A stretch of DNA of 64,000 bases, taken from contig CM037472.1 in assembly GCA_021014325.1 (NCBI GenBank), positions 18,585,063 to 18,649,062 of the forward strand. Reading direction: 5' to 3'. Under the pieces are notes generated by a model that was given only the letters and a program-made list of their open reading frames with translations, was not told where the DNA came from and did not search any database. The stretch is from Plazaster borealis. Lineage: Eukaryota > Echinodermata > Asteroidea > Forcipulatida > Labidiasteridae. This document shows, piece by piece, positions 11,470-22,200 of the stretch (positions within the stretch are counted from its first letter, which is position 1; each line of letters opens with the position of its first letter). The translations under genes were made by a program, and so were the position numbers.

Positions 11470-11871
11470 AGGGTTGTATTCGTTTGGTCATTGGAACCCA
11501 CTGTTTGTTTCAATCCTATATACATGTATTTGTAGATATATACCATAAAACAAACCTGTGAAAATTTCATTTCAAAAGGTGGTAGTGTTTTTGAGTTATT
11601 GCCGAAAATCTGGAGCGGTTATGTCCACGCAGGAAGAATAATCTGCAATTGGAACACACAATCTGAGAAACATTTCTGATCTCAGATTCAATTTTGTTTT
11701 GATACAAACTGATATCTTTTTCCATAACCACATTACTTCAAAGTGAAATGTTTCTCAAAATGCATTATACTCTCAGAAGCTGCTGTACTTCCCTCCATGT
11801 TCTTACCAAGTAAGTTTTTATTGCCATTAATTTTTTGAGTACACTGTAATTACCAAACGTATACAGACCCT
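11470..11871. mobile_element. TTAA-flanked MITE, copy D (divergent subfamily)
   Basis: TTAA on both sides, termini AGGGTTGTATTCGTTTGG and CCAAACGTATACAGACCCT. The interior is mostly unlike the main family, apart from ACTTCAAAGTGAAATG and AGTAAGTTTTTAT blocks. Confidence 0.7.
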
Positions 11872-12206
11872 TTAAGTATAAGTTTAACTAAATCTACAAA
11901 AAATCATTTGGCATCATAGATAATTTGTTGTTTGATTATTGATATCAAGTATTTACAGACAATGATTTGGGAATACCATACTTTACATCGAATAGACGTT
12001 GAATGTGTATTTTTTTAACGTATGTCTTTCAGTTTTTCACTGCTTTCAAAAAAGTTAATGACTATTAATGCAAAGAATTGAACAATGTCAAAGAGACCCA
12101 AAATGAGCCCAAATTTTTACTACTCTGTTATTTTATTCATATGTTGGGATAAACCAAGTGAGGATACTAGTCTTTGACAATAACCGAAAAATTACCCTGC
12201 ATTTAA

Positions 12207-12569
12207 AGGCACTGAACACGTTTGGAAATTGTCAAAGACCAGTGTTCTCACTTGGTGTGTCCCAACATATGCATAAAATAACAAGACTGTGAAAATTTGG
12301 GCTCAATTGGTCATCCAAGTTGCAAGAAAATGATGAAAGAAAAAACACCCTTGTTGTACAAATTTGTGTGCTTTCAGATAGGAAAAACTTCTTGCAAGAA
12401 GTTTTTATTATTTTAGTGAGAAATTACCTCTTTCTCAAAAACTATGTTACTTCAGAGGGAGTCGTTTCGTACAATGTTTTATTCTATCAACAGCTCTCCG
12501 TTGCTTGTTACCAAGTAAGTTTTTATGCTATTATTTGTTTTGAGTCATTACCAAACGTGTACGATACCT
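12207..12569 (+). mobile_element. TTAA-flanked MITE, copy E
   Basis: Main-family copy in plus orientation. The right TTAA has changed to CTAA. A 128-codon open frame across it is a by-product of the repeat, since similar frames recur in other copies. Confidence 0.85.
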
Positions 12570-12835
12570 CTAACAGAATGTTGGGTTACCAGCCAAAATA
12601 CCATGTCACACAAACTGTCTTTGACTGGTTTCCTGCTTACTTTTGCCATGAAAGTGGGCCTTGTACACAACCATACACTGAAGCATGGCTGTTTAAAGTG
12701 ATTTGATTACAAAATATCTCAGACAACACAAAACTGTGATTATTTTATAGTCCCTTGAATGGGACTGGGTAAAACTCTGTGTCCTTTTTGGCACCTTTTA
12801 CAGGTATATTGTGACATTTTAATTGATGCAATACA

Positions 12836-12985
12836 GGGTTCTTCTCAGGATTTTTCAAAAACTGTGGGACATTCTGGACCCAAATATTGCAAGTTTGGCC
12901 GAAGCACGCAGAATTTAAACGATGTCCTTGGATGTTGTTTTTACTGATGTTTAAGAGCTGTACTGCGCAATGCCATTTAAAAAAA
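12836..12985 (+). mobile_element. Repeat fragment starting CAGGGTTCTTCTCAGGA
   Basis: Closely matches the sequence flanking the Harbinger relic at 20217-20260 and 20865-20980, and so represents the uninterrupted version of that repeat. No coding capacity. Confidence 0.6.
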
Positions 12986-13004
12986 AGTAAAGTCTGTCCC
13001 AAGC

Positions 13005-13262
13005 ATGATGGCTCATCAGGCCGGTGTTTATATTCGGTTTCCTTGGCATTAAACTGAGATTATTTCTATTCCCCCTGGACAGAATGCCAGTCCATCGCAG
13101 GTTACTCCCCAGCTCTCGCCGGTACCCATTTGTACTCCTGGGTGGAGAGAAGCAATAATGGTTAAGTGTCTTGCTTAAGGACACAGGTGTCACGACCGGG
13201 ACTCGAACTCACACTCTGCTGATCAGAAACACCAGTGCTCTTATCCGCTCGGCCACGACACG
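13005..13262 (-). mobile_element. tRNA-derived SINE, copy S5
   Basis: Read on the minus strand it has a tRNA-like head with a box-B-like GAGTTCGAGTCC, then the conserved CTTAAGCAAGACACTTAACC block and CCTGGGTGGAGAG-type body. The usual ATT-rich tail is missing. Confidence 0.7.
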
Positions 13263-14149
13263 CCATTTTAAATGGTTTTATTTATTTTGAGTGTGAATTT
13301 GAACCTTTATCTAAAAATAAAATAGATTCTTATTGTTATTACAATTTGAGCGTTCGGCTCCAAATATGCTGCCTTTACACGGGGAGAACCCTGCTGTTAT
13401 GTGACAGACCATCTTTAAAAAGATTACCATGCTGGCCCCAAAAGAAAAAATATTTATTTGTACATTATTATGCAATAAATAGCTTTGGAATACCAGTATG
13501 CAGTATGTCAGTAAGGTTTTAAAACATTAGATGTTCACTAAATGATTTGGCAAATATATACACAAGAAAAATCGTAAAATATAGTTTAGTGAGTAAAAGT
13601 TTGCACTAAGAATAGTTTGTGCTGTGATTGTGACAAGAGCTTATTTACAACAAAAGGTTAAATATTTCTAGACATGTTAGATTTTGTATACCTCAGATTA
13701 CAACTTCAATTTTAAAATAGATTTTATATTTTATTGTTATTGTTGTTTTGGGTTTTGTTGGGGGGCGAGGCAGAACTGCGGTGTAAGGCATTGTCTTGTT
13801 TGGTTTGAATGACAAATGTGTACTAAACATTTTTGTGTGTGATCTGTTCCCACCCCCCCCCCCCCCCACACCATAGAGGTCACTGAGGTCAGGGTAGTTG
13901 CTCTGTACATATATATAAACAGGTCGTCACTGAACGTTAAGTGTAACATTCAGAAAGCTTATTGAAATTCAAGGAGCATTTCTTCCTGCCAATTTTGGTT
14001 TACTTCCACTGAAAGACCAAGGGACCACCATCACCACCGACAACAACAAATTCCATCATTTATCATAATAAGAACTAGCAGTGGAATAACTCGGGTAGCT
14101 CCATGTATTGATACTACTCAATCAATTTCATCATATCACAAGATCAGAC
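13263..14149. other. Intergenic, low-complexity runs only
   Basis: AT-rich sequence with a C run near 13852-13867. No supported gene. Confidence 0.5.
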
Positions 14150-14380
14150 TTGAATGTGACTTAATTTACTTGGGCATGACTAAATTTACTCGGGCATTAT
14201 TGACTTAATTTACTTGGGCATGACTTAATTTACTTGGGCATGACTAAATTTACTTGGGCATTATTGACTTAATTTACTTGGGCATGACTTAATTCACTTG
14301 GGCATGACTTCATTCACTTGGGCATGACTAGAGGACTTGGGCACGACTTAATTGACTTGAATGTGATTAAATTGCCTTGA
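14150..14380. repeat. Tandem array of a 20-bp TTACTTGGGCATGACTTAAT unit
   Basis: About ten imperfect copies of a 20-bp unit, some with ATTATT expansions between them. Confidence 0.85.
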
Positions 14381-15003
14381 TACTTGACTCAAGATTAATT
14401 TTCCTCAATGACTTGTTGACCATTTCCATCGGGAAACCATTTTCCAGTGTTATTTTTTAGATAACTCATTTGTAGCTTTCCAGCAGCAAGTTTTTAAAAA
14501 AATTCAAGCTGAGATATAATTTTTGTTTTAAAAGACAGGTCAGTGACATTAACTCTTTGGTGCAAGGAAAGTCATCAGCGACTTCTCAAAGGACTGTCTG
14601 TACAATAGAATATTCAACCTATTCTGTCCACCTAAGTGTTAAAAGTAAAAATCAATAAAATGATGGAAGTCACCACAATTTATCTTCATTTTGGCAAGGC
14701 CTGAATCAGTGGTAGAACCAGAAAGGGGGGGGGGGCAGGAGAGCTGGAACCTCCGCCCCCCCCCCATGAGATCAAAGAAAATAAACAAGAGCATGGTTTG
14801 GCATATAAAATAGCCACCCCCCCCCCCCCAAAAAAAAAAAAAAAAAAAAAAAAAAATGTTTACATCACTGGCCTGAGGACAGAGCCAAATCCCAATAATT
14901 GCAAATCAATTTGATAAATTGAACATCTGGAATTGTTTTGTTTGAGTTGAAATATTCCCATATATCTAATTGAGTACTTAATAAAGTTTGCATTATTTGT
15001 TTT
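14381..15003. other. Intergenic with homopolymer runs
   Basis: Runs of G, C and A around 14725-14855; nothing gene-like. The length of such runs is often unreliable in assemblies. Confidence 0.5.
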
Positions 15004-15007
15004 TTAA

Positions 15008-15371
15008 AGGCATCGTACACGTTTGGTAATTGTCAAAGACCAGTGTTCTCATTTGGTGTATCCCAACATATGCATAAAATAACAAGCCTGTGAAAATTTG
15101 GGCTCAATTGGTCATCGAAGTTGCAAGAAAATGATGAAAGAAAATACACCCTTGTTGTACAAATTTGTGTGCTTTCAGATAGGAATAAAAACTTCTTGCA
15201 AGAAGTTTTTATCATTTTAGTGAGAAATTACCTTTCTCAAAAACTATGTTACTTCAGAGGGAGTCATTTCTCACAATGTTTTATACTATCAACAGCTCTC
15301 TGTTGCTCGTTACGAAGTCAGTTTCTATGCTAATATATATTTTGAGTAATTACCAAATGTGTACAGTGCCT
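15008..15371 (+). mobile_element. TTAA-flanked MITE, copy F
   Basis: Full main-family copy with TTAA on both sides (15004-15007 and 15372-15375). Confidence 0.85.
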
Positions 15372-15375
15372 TTAA

Positions 15376-16296
15376 GAGGGCATAATAAGCTACAAATAAA
15401 TATAATTAGATACAGTATCCGGCACTGTATCTACATTTAGTATGGCTCATCTACATTTAGTATGGCTTAGATGGTATAAATTTGAATGATGATTTGTGTA
15501 TTACATACTGATTGGTAAAAATCTTCAATATTAAATCAAATCTGAAGTCTCAATATCTTGTTACAAAATTATTAAAGGTTCCTAATAATAGTTCAAAGGT
15601 CAAAGACCTTTTTCCATGGCTGGAGGAACTGAGTTGAGTGAAAAATCTTAAAGTTTGTAACCCATGTAGAATGATGGTCGCACATCCCTTCTATTGACCG
15701 CACAATGCGCGTCTACCATTTCGGGGTCGATTCCTTTACATTTTGACACCAAAAATGGCGGAGAGGATAGGCGCGTGTGTACATGTAGGTGCCCTGCGCA
15801 TTGTGACATGGTTCAACAGCATATCAATGATCACTGTTTAGCATACACTATTGCAATACTTGACAGTCACTAGAAATAGTTTTTCTAGAAATGAAAGTTC
15901 ATGTAACTTATGCAGAATACAGTACTTCAGATACACACCATCTTTAAAAACATGGCAAAGTGTAGAGCAACAAAAATAGTCACAGTAGACTGTTTATGTA
16001 CAGATTCACCACCACCACAAATGAACACAAGATAAAGGCCACTTTGTATAGAATGTGCATGTCTCACACGCATTTAAATGTTGGCTCCCTTTAAAGCGAG
16101 CAATTTTTGTTTACTCAAGATAAATTATTGACCAATTCCAGATTCCAAAGTATACGAATACACCCAAGACTTGCATGGTCTGGTGGAAGAGGCTCTTTGA
16201 CAATAAATCAAATTGACGAGTTGTTGTAAAGGATACCTTCATTGTAGGATTGAGTCTCAAAGAGGATAAATACCGAGGCAAGAATTGAAGTGATTA
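15376..16296. other. 3' flank of the Rab gene, no gene seen
   Basis: Holds a GC-richer patch at about 15680-15805 with TGCGCGTC and TTTTGACACC blocks, weakly like the inner part of the MITE at 3412-3697. The part nearest 16296 should be the Rab 3' UTR. Confidence 0.45.
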
Positions 16297-19200
16297 TCAG
16301 CAGCAGCTGGCAGCGTTCTTGCCCTCTGAGGGACACTCTAGGTCCCCTCGACTGTCCTCCCTCGTGTACAGTCGTATATTCTCCATCTGTTTCTCTATCG
16401 ACTTCCTCCGCTTCTTCATCACTTGCTTGGTCAGCATCATGAATGCCTGTGGGTGGACGTCAGTGAGAAAACAGAACTTTAAAAAATAAAAACAAGCAGG
16501 GTTTGCCGGTAACTTTTTTCAGTGACTAGCCAGCAGAACCAGTTAGCTTGTCATGTCACTGGTCTGCTAGCTTTTCCACTAGTCCATATTTCATATTAAA
16601 TAGGGATACTTTTTAACATTGAACTAGCCAGCTGGACCACTTGGAGTGAATTCTGACTGGTCCTATTGTGTTTCATTGAGCATTTGGCCGGCAGACTACT
16701 GTTAAGGGAGAACGCTGAAGAGTATAAATAGCAGATTCAACTCTAGAAACACTGCTTAAAAAGGGAGTGCTCAGGGATGACGGAAAAAGCACTGTATCGC
16801 ACTGCCACTTTATCTCCCTTAATTTAAGTCAAATTATATCTTTACCTGACCAGAAAGGTTGACAGAATGTATACAGAGAGGAACAGGCACTTTGAAAGAT
16901 TACAAAGTGTGGAAATCATGAAGCACAGGCCATTTACGGTTCTACTTTGATCTTGATAGCTCTACTCGCTAAACGCCATTTTAGTTCCTTCGGGCTTGGG
17001 TTTGCGAGAATTCCATGATGCGTGATAAAATGTCCACTTGAATTTTTTCTTTTTTAAAGAACGATTTAGCAACCAATTCCTTGAGAGGAATATTTTAAAA
17101 AGGGAAATAAAGCCCAACCTCCGTAAAAAAAAAGAAATTAATTGAAAGTGGCAGTCGGATATGGACATTTTTCTGAGATGAATGAGACCCAACGCTACAA
17201 GAGAAAAAATATAGTACTAAGGACTAAGGAGGTTTGTTTAAGGTGTGCACTTGACTGTTGGGGGGGGGGATTGATACAGGATTTAATTTTAAGTCAGAGA
17301 GTGCAATAAGAGGAAAAGTGTTGGAATTTTACCTCATTGACCTTTGAACTGTTGTGTGCACTTGGCTGTTGGGAGGGGGGTTGGGGTTGATACAGGATTT
17401 AATTTTAAGTCAGACAGTGCAATAAGAGGAAAAGTGTTGGAATTTTACCTCATTGACCTTTGAACTGTTGTGTGCACTTGGCTGTTGGGAGGGGGGTTGG
17501 GGTTGATACAGGATTTAATTTCAAGTCAGACAGTGTAATAAGAGAAAAAGTGTTTGAAAATTACCTCATTGACGTTTGTACTGTTATGTGCACTTGTTTC
17601 AACGAAATCCATTCCATTTGCTTTTGCGAACTGAAAAAAGAAGAAGTTTAAATGCCGTAATATTAACACATTTGCAGTTTTGCACAGGCTACAAAGGTGC
17701 TTTTTTGTGAAGGGTGACTAATAGTCCTGTCTTGAACCAATTTAATTCAAAAACAAACAAAAAAGTTGAAACCTTCATGAGAAGTTAAATCCTGAAAGCA
17801 TTAAGTAACTTGTTCTGTCTACCCCCTTCTTGTCTTGATGGATACTGCACCTACACCCCTTCTCATGGGTCACACGGGCAGAGTTGGTTATGCGTATGGA
17901 ATTGCCAACCATGCCAGAAACACCAGGGCGAACCCCTGCATTACACAACAGGCGGGACCTATAGCTTTACATCCCATCCGAAGGACAAAGCAATAACGGT
18001 TAAGTGTCTTGCTTAATGCCACAAGTGTCAAGACCGGAACTCGGACCCACACTCTGCTTTTCAAACAATCAGTGCTTATGTCCGGTGCACTTGACCACTC
18101 GGCCACAACGAGCCACTTTTGCCGATCAATAATTATCACTTTTTGTGGTCATGCAATTCAATGAAGTATCAGACTTCATAGAGCCTACTTACTCTGACTC
18201 CCTCGGCTTGTGACACTATACGTAGAGCTTCTGCATCACTCTTGTTGCCGACTAAAAACATCTCCACATCAGGACCTGCATGCTGTGAACCAAGGTCATA
18301 CACATCATTGCACAAATTATACTTAGTTTTTGTTTTTGAGGATTTCATTTAAAATACATAATTTCTGCAAAATTAATTTTGATAAATAAAAATAATATTG
18401 TTATAATTTGGTTTTATCCGTACACCGATGTGTGTAAAGATATTGCCAACAAACTCCAACATGGGTTAAGACCTTAAAGAAATTAATCAACAGTAATTAT
18501 TCACAGCCCTCCTATTTTAGGATGTTGACTTTAAAGTTCGCTACTTAATAATTCTAACAAATTGGTAGGAAGAAAAAATGAAACATAAATTACCTCTGCA
18601 ACCATCGTCATCCATTTCTGAATATTAAGAAACGATGCTTCACTTGTGATGTCATAAACTAACACAAACCCCTGAAAGGAAAGTTATTATTATTATTAGT
18701 TAATTTAAACAAAACTGAAACATCGCAGCCAAAGTCTGAATTGTGTTTAAAATACAACAAGAGTTACATACAAATATATTTAAAAAACAACAGATAAGAC
18801 ATAACATTAATATACAATTGTTGCAAGTACCAGCAAGCTCAGATTAAAATACATTAAATAGAAATGGGGACAATAAGACATGAAATTAAGAAAATTACAA
18901 GACTTAGTACAAGACAAAAATACGAAGTCGGAAATTCCATCACTATTACAAAGACAAAATATTACCCAAAAATCTGAAAAAGTTAGACAAAACACACACA
19001 CAAATACAGCAAAAAACAAAGTAAGCAATAAAAAGACAACTTAAAATTTAAGTACTTTTGTTGAGTACTTTAACGAGGGATGAAATGCAACTAATCAATT
19101 ATATTAAAATGAATCTAGTTCTTGAGTGAATTTTCCAAACCCTCTTTAATCCTCACTAAACAAAGCAACAATGCTTCGGTGCTCATGTGGGTTATGACAT

Positions 19201-22200
19201 ATACCTCTGTGTGTATCGATCATTGAACCTTGAAAAGTACAGATCTGTATACATGCAGTGCTGGGTTGTCCAGCACTAGGTGTCAAGGAGACTGTTAAAG
19301 GCTAAATTTCATGGTGCTGTTTCCTAAAGTATTTTGCTACATGACCCCTTGCAAAGGCTGCCACCGTCGAGGTCAATACACACAACTCTCAGCCAATGTT
19401 AGATCTTCCTTTGACCACAAGGGGTCTATTAATTTGTAGTAAGAAATACCGCACAATTTATGACATTTCACCAATTGTGAATTTCTGCTCATTGATTACC
19501 ATGAGCACCCGTTAACACAAATAAACTGTAGAATAGGTCAAAGGTCAGCTTACCTGAGCTCTTCTGAAGTACTGTGTAGTAATAGTATCGTACCTCTCCT
19601 GACCAGCAGTGTCCCTGTTATAAAGGAACATCAGTCAGTCATTGAGGTTAAACTCATTAAAGGCAGGGTATACTTTGGGTAATTGTCAAGACCAGTATCT
19701 TCATTTGCAAACCTATGAAAATTTGTGCTCAATTGGTCAGTGAAGTTGCAAGAAAATAATGAAAGAAAACAACAACCGAAGTTTACGATACAATCTGGAC
19801 AGTGGAAGTAAGGAGATCACCTTCAGCAGGGGATACAACTTTTTTTTCAAGTAGGGCTACTTACGTGAGAAACCACAAGGGAAACTGACAGATTAAAATT
19901 TACTCAGTCAATTTCCCCAACATTGCATTTACCAGACTTAAATTTTCAATCAAAACAACTTCAGGAGATGAGCATTGTGAAAGCCTCTGTTATCCAACTC
20001 TCACGAGTAACTATAGACCTTTATCTTGCTTTCACCATCTTGGTCCTGTTCCCTGTATCCAATAACAGTAATGGATGCTGACATATATTGTACAAAAAGG
20101 AACTAGACTATTTGCCCTTCCAGTCTCGGTTTGGTTACATTCATTTGAGTGGGGAAAAATTAAGACGGCCGCACCATGATAAAGGTCTATTACACCTAGG
20201 ATTCAAGAACACTACATTTCAGGGTTCTCCCCAGGATTTTTCAAAACTGTGGGGCATTCTGGAGCAGATTGCACCAAGCGGTCTTAAACTGGTCTATGCG
20301 CTATAGCCGGCTAACTTGAGACGCGCTTAGACAGTCTTTAATTATAGACTGATTGCAATAGCGCGGCCTATAATTAAAGCCGGTCTTAAATCTTAAGCCT
20401 GCTATGAGCTGGCTATAACCGGTCTTAGTTTTGGTTTTTAAAGATGGCGCTGTTAGTTGTAGACGATTTGATGCGACGAGCTCTACGACGAGATGAAATA
20501 GAGGTAGAAATAGATCGTAAATATAGATTCCCAAGAGTAAAAATATTACAACTGACGGATTTGATATCCGATGATTTAAACCAAAGCAATAAAAACAATG
20601 CCGTGCATCGAGGCCATTGATGATTGATTGTTGTTTACGGCTCGTTTGGCAAGTTTGAATAATGGCGGCCGGTCGCTACGGACGGAGCAAAGCTAAGTAA
20701 GGGACGTTTGTTCGTGTTTCATTACTCTTCGCCGACTTAACTAAGACCGGCTTATTGCAACGGGCTTAAAGACCGACTAAGCTAAGACCGTCTAAGGCAG
20801 ATAGCCGGCTATAACTGACTGGTCTTAGACCGCTGACTAAGACCGTTTTATTGCAATCCGCCCCTGGACATTTTGGAAGTTTGACCAAAGCATGATGAAT
20901 TAAAACAAGGTCCTCGGAATGTTTTTACTTGGTGTTTATCTTTGGTTTAAAAGCCCTACTGTGCATTCTAGGGCATTCTAAATTGTGTTATCTTTATGGT
21001 TTATGGGTCATTCCATGCCAAATCACCAAAAAGTTTGGCAGGGACCGTCTCAGATTTTTCACTTTTTTTTGTAAAAAATCCCCTCTGGGTGGCATGCTCA
21101 CACACATAATTTTAGAATCCTACTCCTTAACATGGATACAAATTATTATTGGGAAAAATTAGTAAATCTGTCAGTAATGTCCTACGTTGTCAAAAAACCA
21201 CCTGTAAAAGGTGATTTTTGGCATTTTTACAGGTGGACCCATACTCAGAACCCTGCCAAATACCCATCAAAGGTGTGATTGGTCTAATATTATATCAGGT
21301 TACATATATGGACCTAGTTTACATCCAAATGTAATATCAAGTAATCAGACATTTCACATAGGCACTAGGGGGGCTCAAAAATTACGAAAAGTCATTCCGC
21401 AGGCTAAAATGTAGGTTTTTAAAGACCTATACCTTGATATGCAAATGGCCAGTTCTACTTTTGACAGTAGATTCTAGTTCCACAGGCTAAAATGTAGGTT
21501 TTTCAAGACCTATACCTTGATATGCAAATAGCCAGTGCTACTTTTGACAGTAGATTCTAGTTCCACAGGCTAAAATGTAGGTTTTTAAAGACCTATACCT
21601 TGTTATGCAAATAGCCAGTGCTATTTTTGACAGTAGATTCTAGTTCCGCAGGCTAAAATGTAGGTTTTTAAAGACCTATACCTTGATATGCAAATGACCA
21701 GTGCTATTTTTGACAGTAGATTCTAGTTGCTGCCACAGACACCCTGTAGCTACATATCTTATGTCCATTTGTAGATATAGGCCTCTAAAAATGCCCCAAA
21801 ACAGAAAAATCAATTTGAAGGGGCGGGGCTTAATGTTTAGGGGGTCATATCTCAGAAATGTTAAGAAGTAGGATTCTAAAATCATGTGTCTGTTCATGGC
21901 ACCCATACTACAGGGGATCGTTTACAAAAAATATTGCAAAATCTGAGACCGTGCCTGCCAACCCATCGGGTGAGTTGGCATGGAATGACCCTTATGTGAA
22001 TTCGATCTGAAGTAAAATAATAAATATTATATACACATAAATATTTTTGCATAGTGGCCGCAATTCATGCATATCGGCATGATACGCTAGCTTGGTGCAT
22101 GGGTACAACCCTGCTATTTTAGCCAATCATTTTGAAAAAGATGGGAGATCAATGGTTTTAAAATTCATAAATCTTCCAATGAAAGACAATTACTCACCAA

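Larger units (their letters stand above)
20217..20980 (+). mobile_element. Host repeat CAGGGTTCTCCCCAGGA, split by a Harbinger element
   Basis: The two outer pieces are collinear with the uninterrupted copy at 12836-12985; the Harbinger relic occupies the middle. Confidence 0.55.

Noticed and set aside
12320..12706. 128-codon frame starting [13 protein letters not shown]
   Set aside because: The same frame recurs in other TTAA MITE copies on either strand (for example 2614-2952, 15121-15333 and 56353-56544) without selection for reading frame.
21397..21728. Regular repeats that could look like a CRISPR array
   Set aside because: The 83-bp units are contiguous with no unique spacers, in an animal genome inside an inverted-repeat element.
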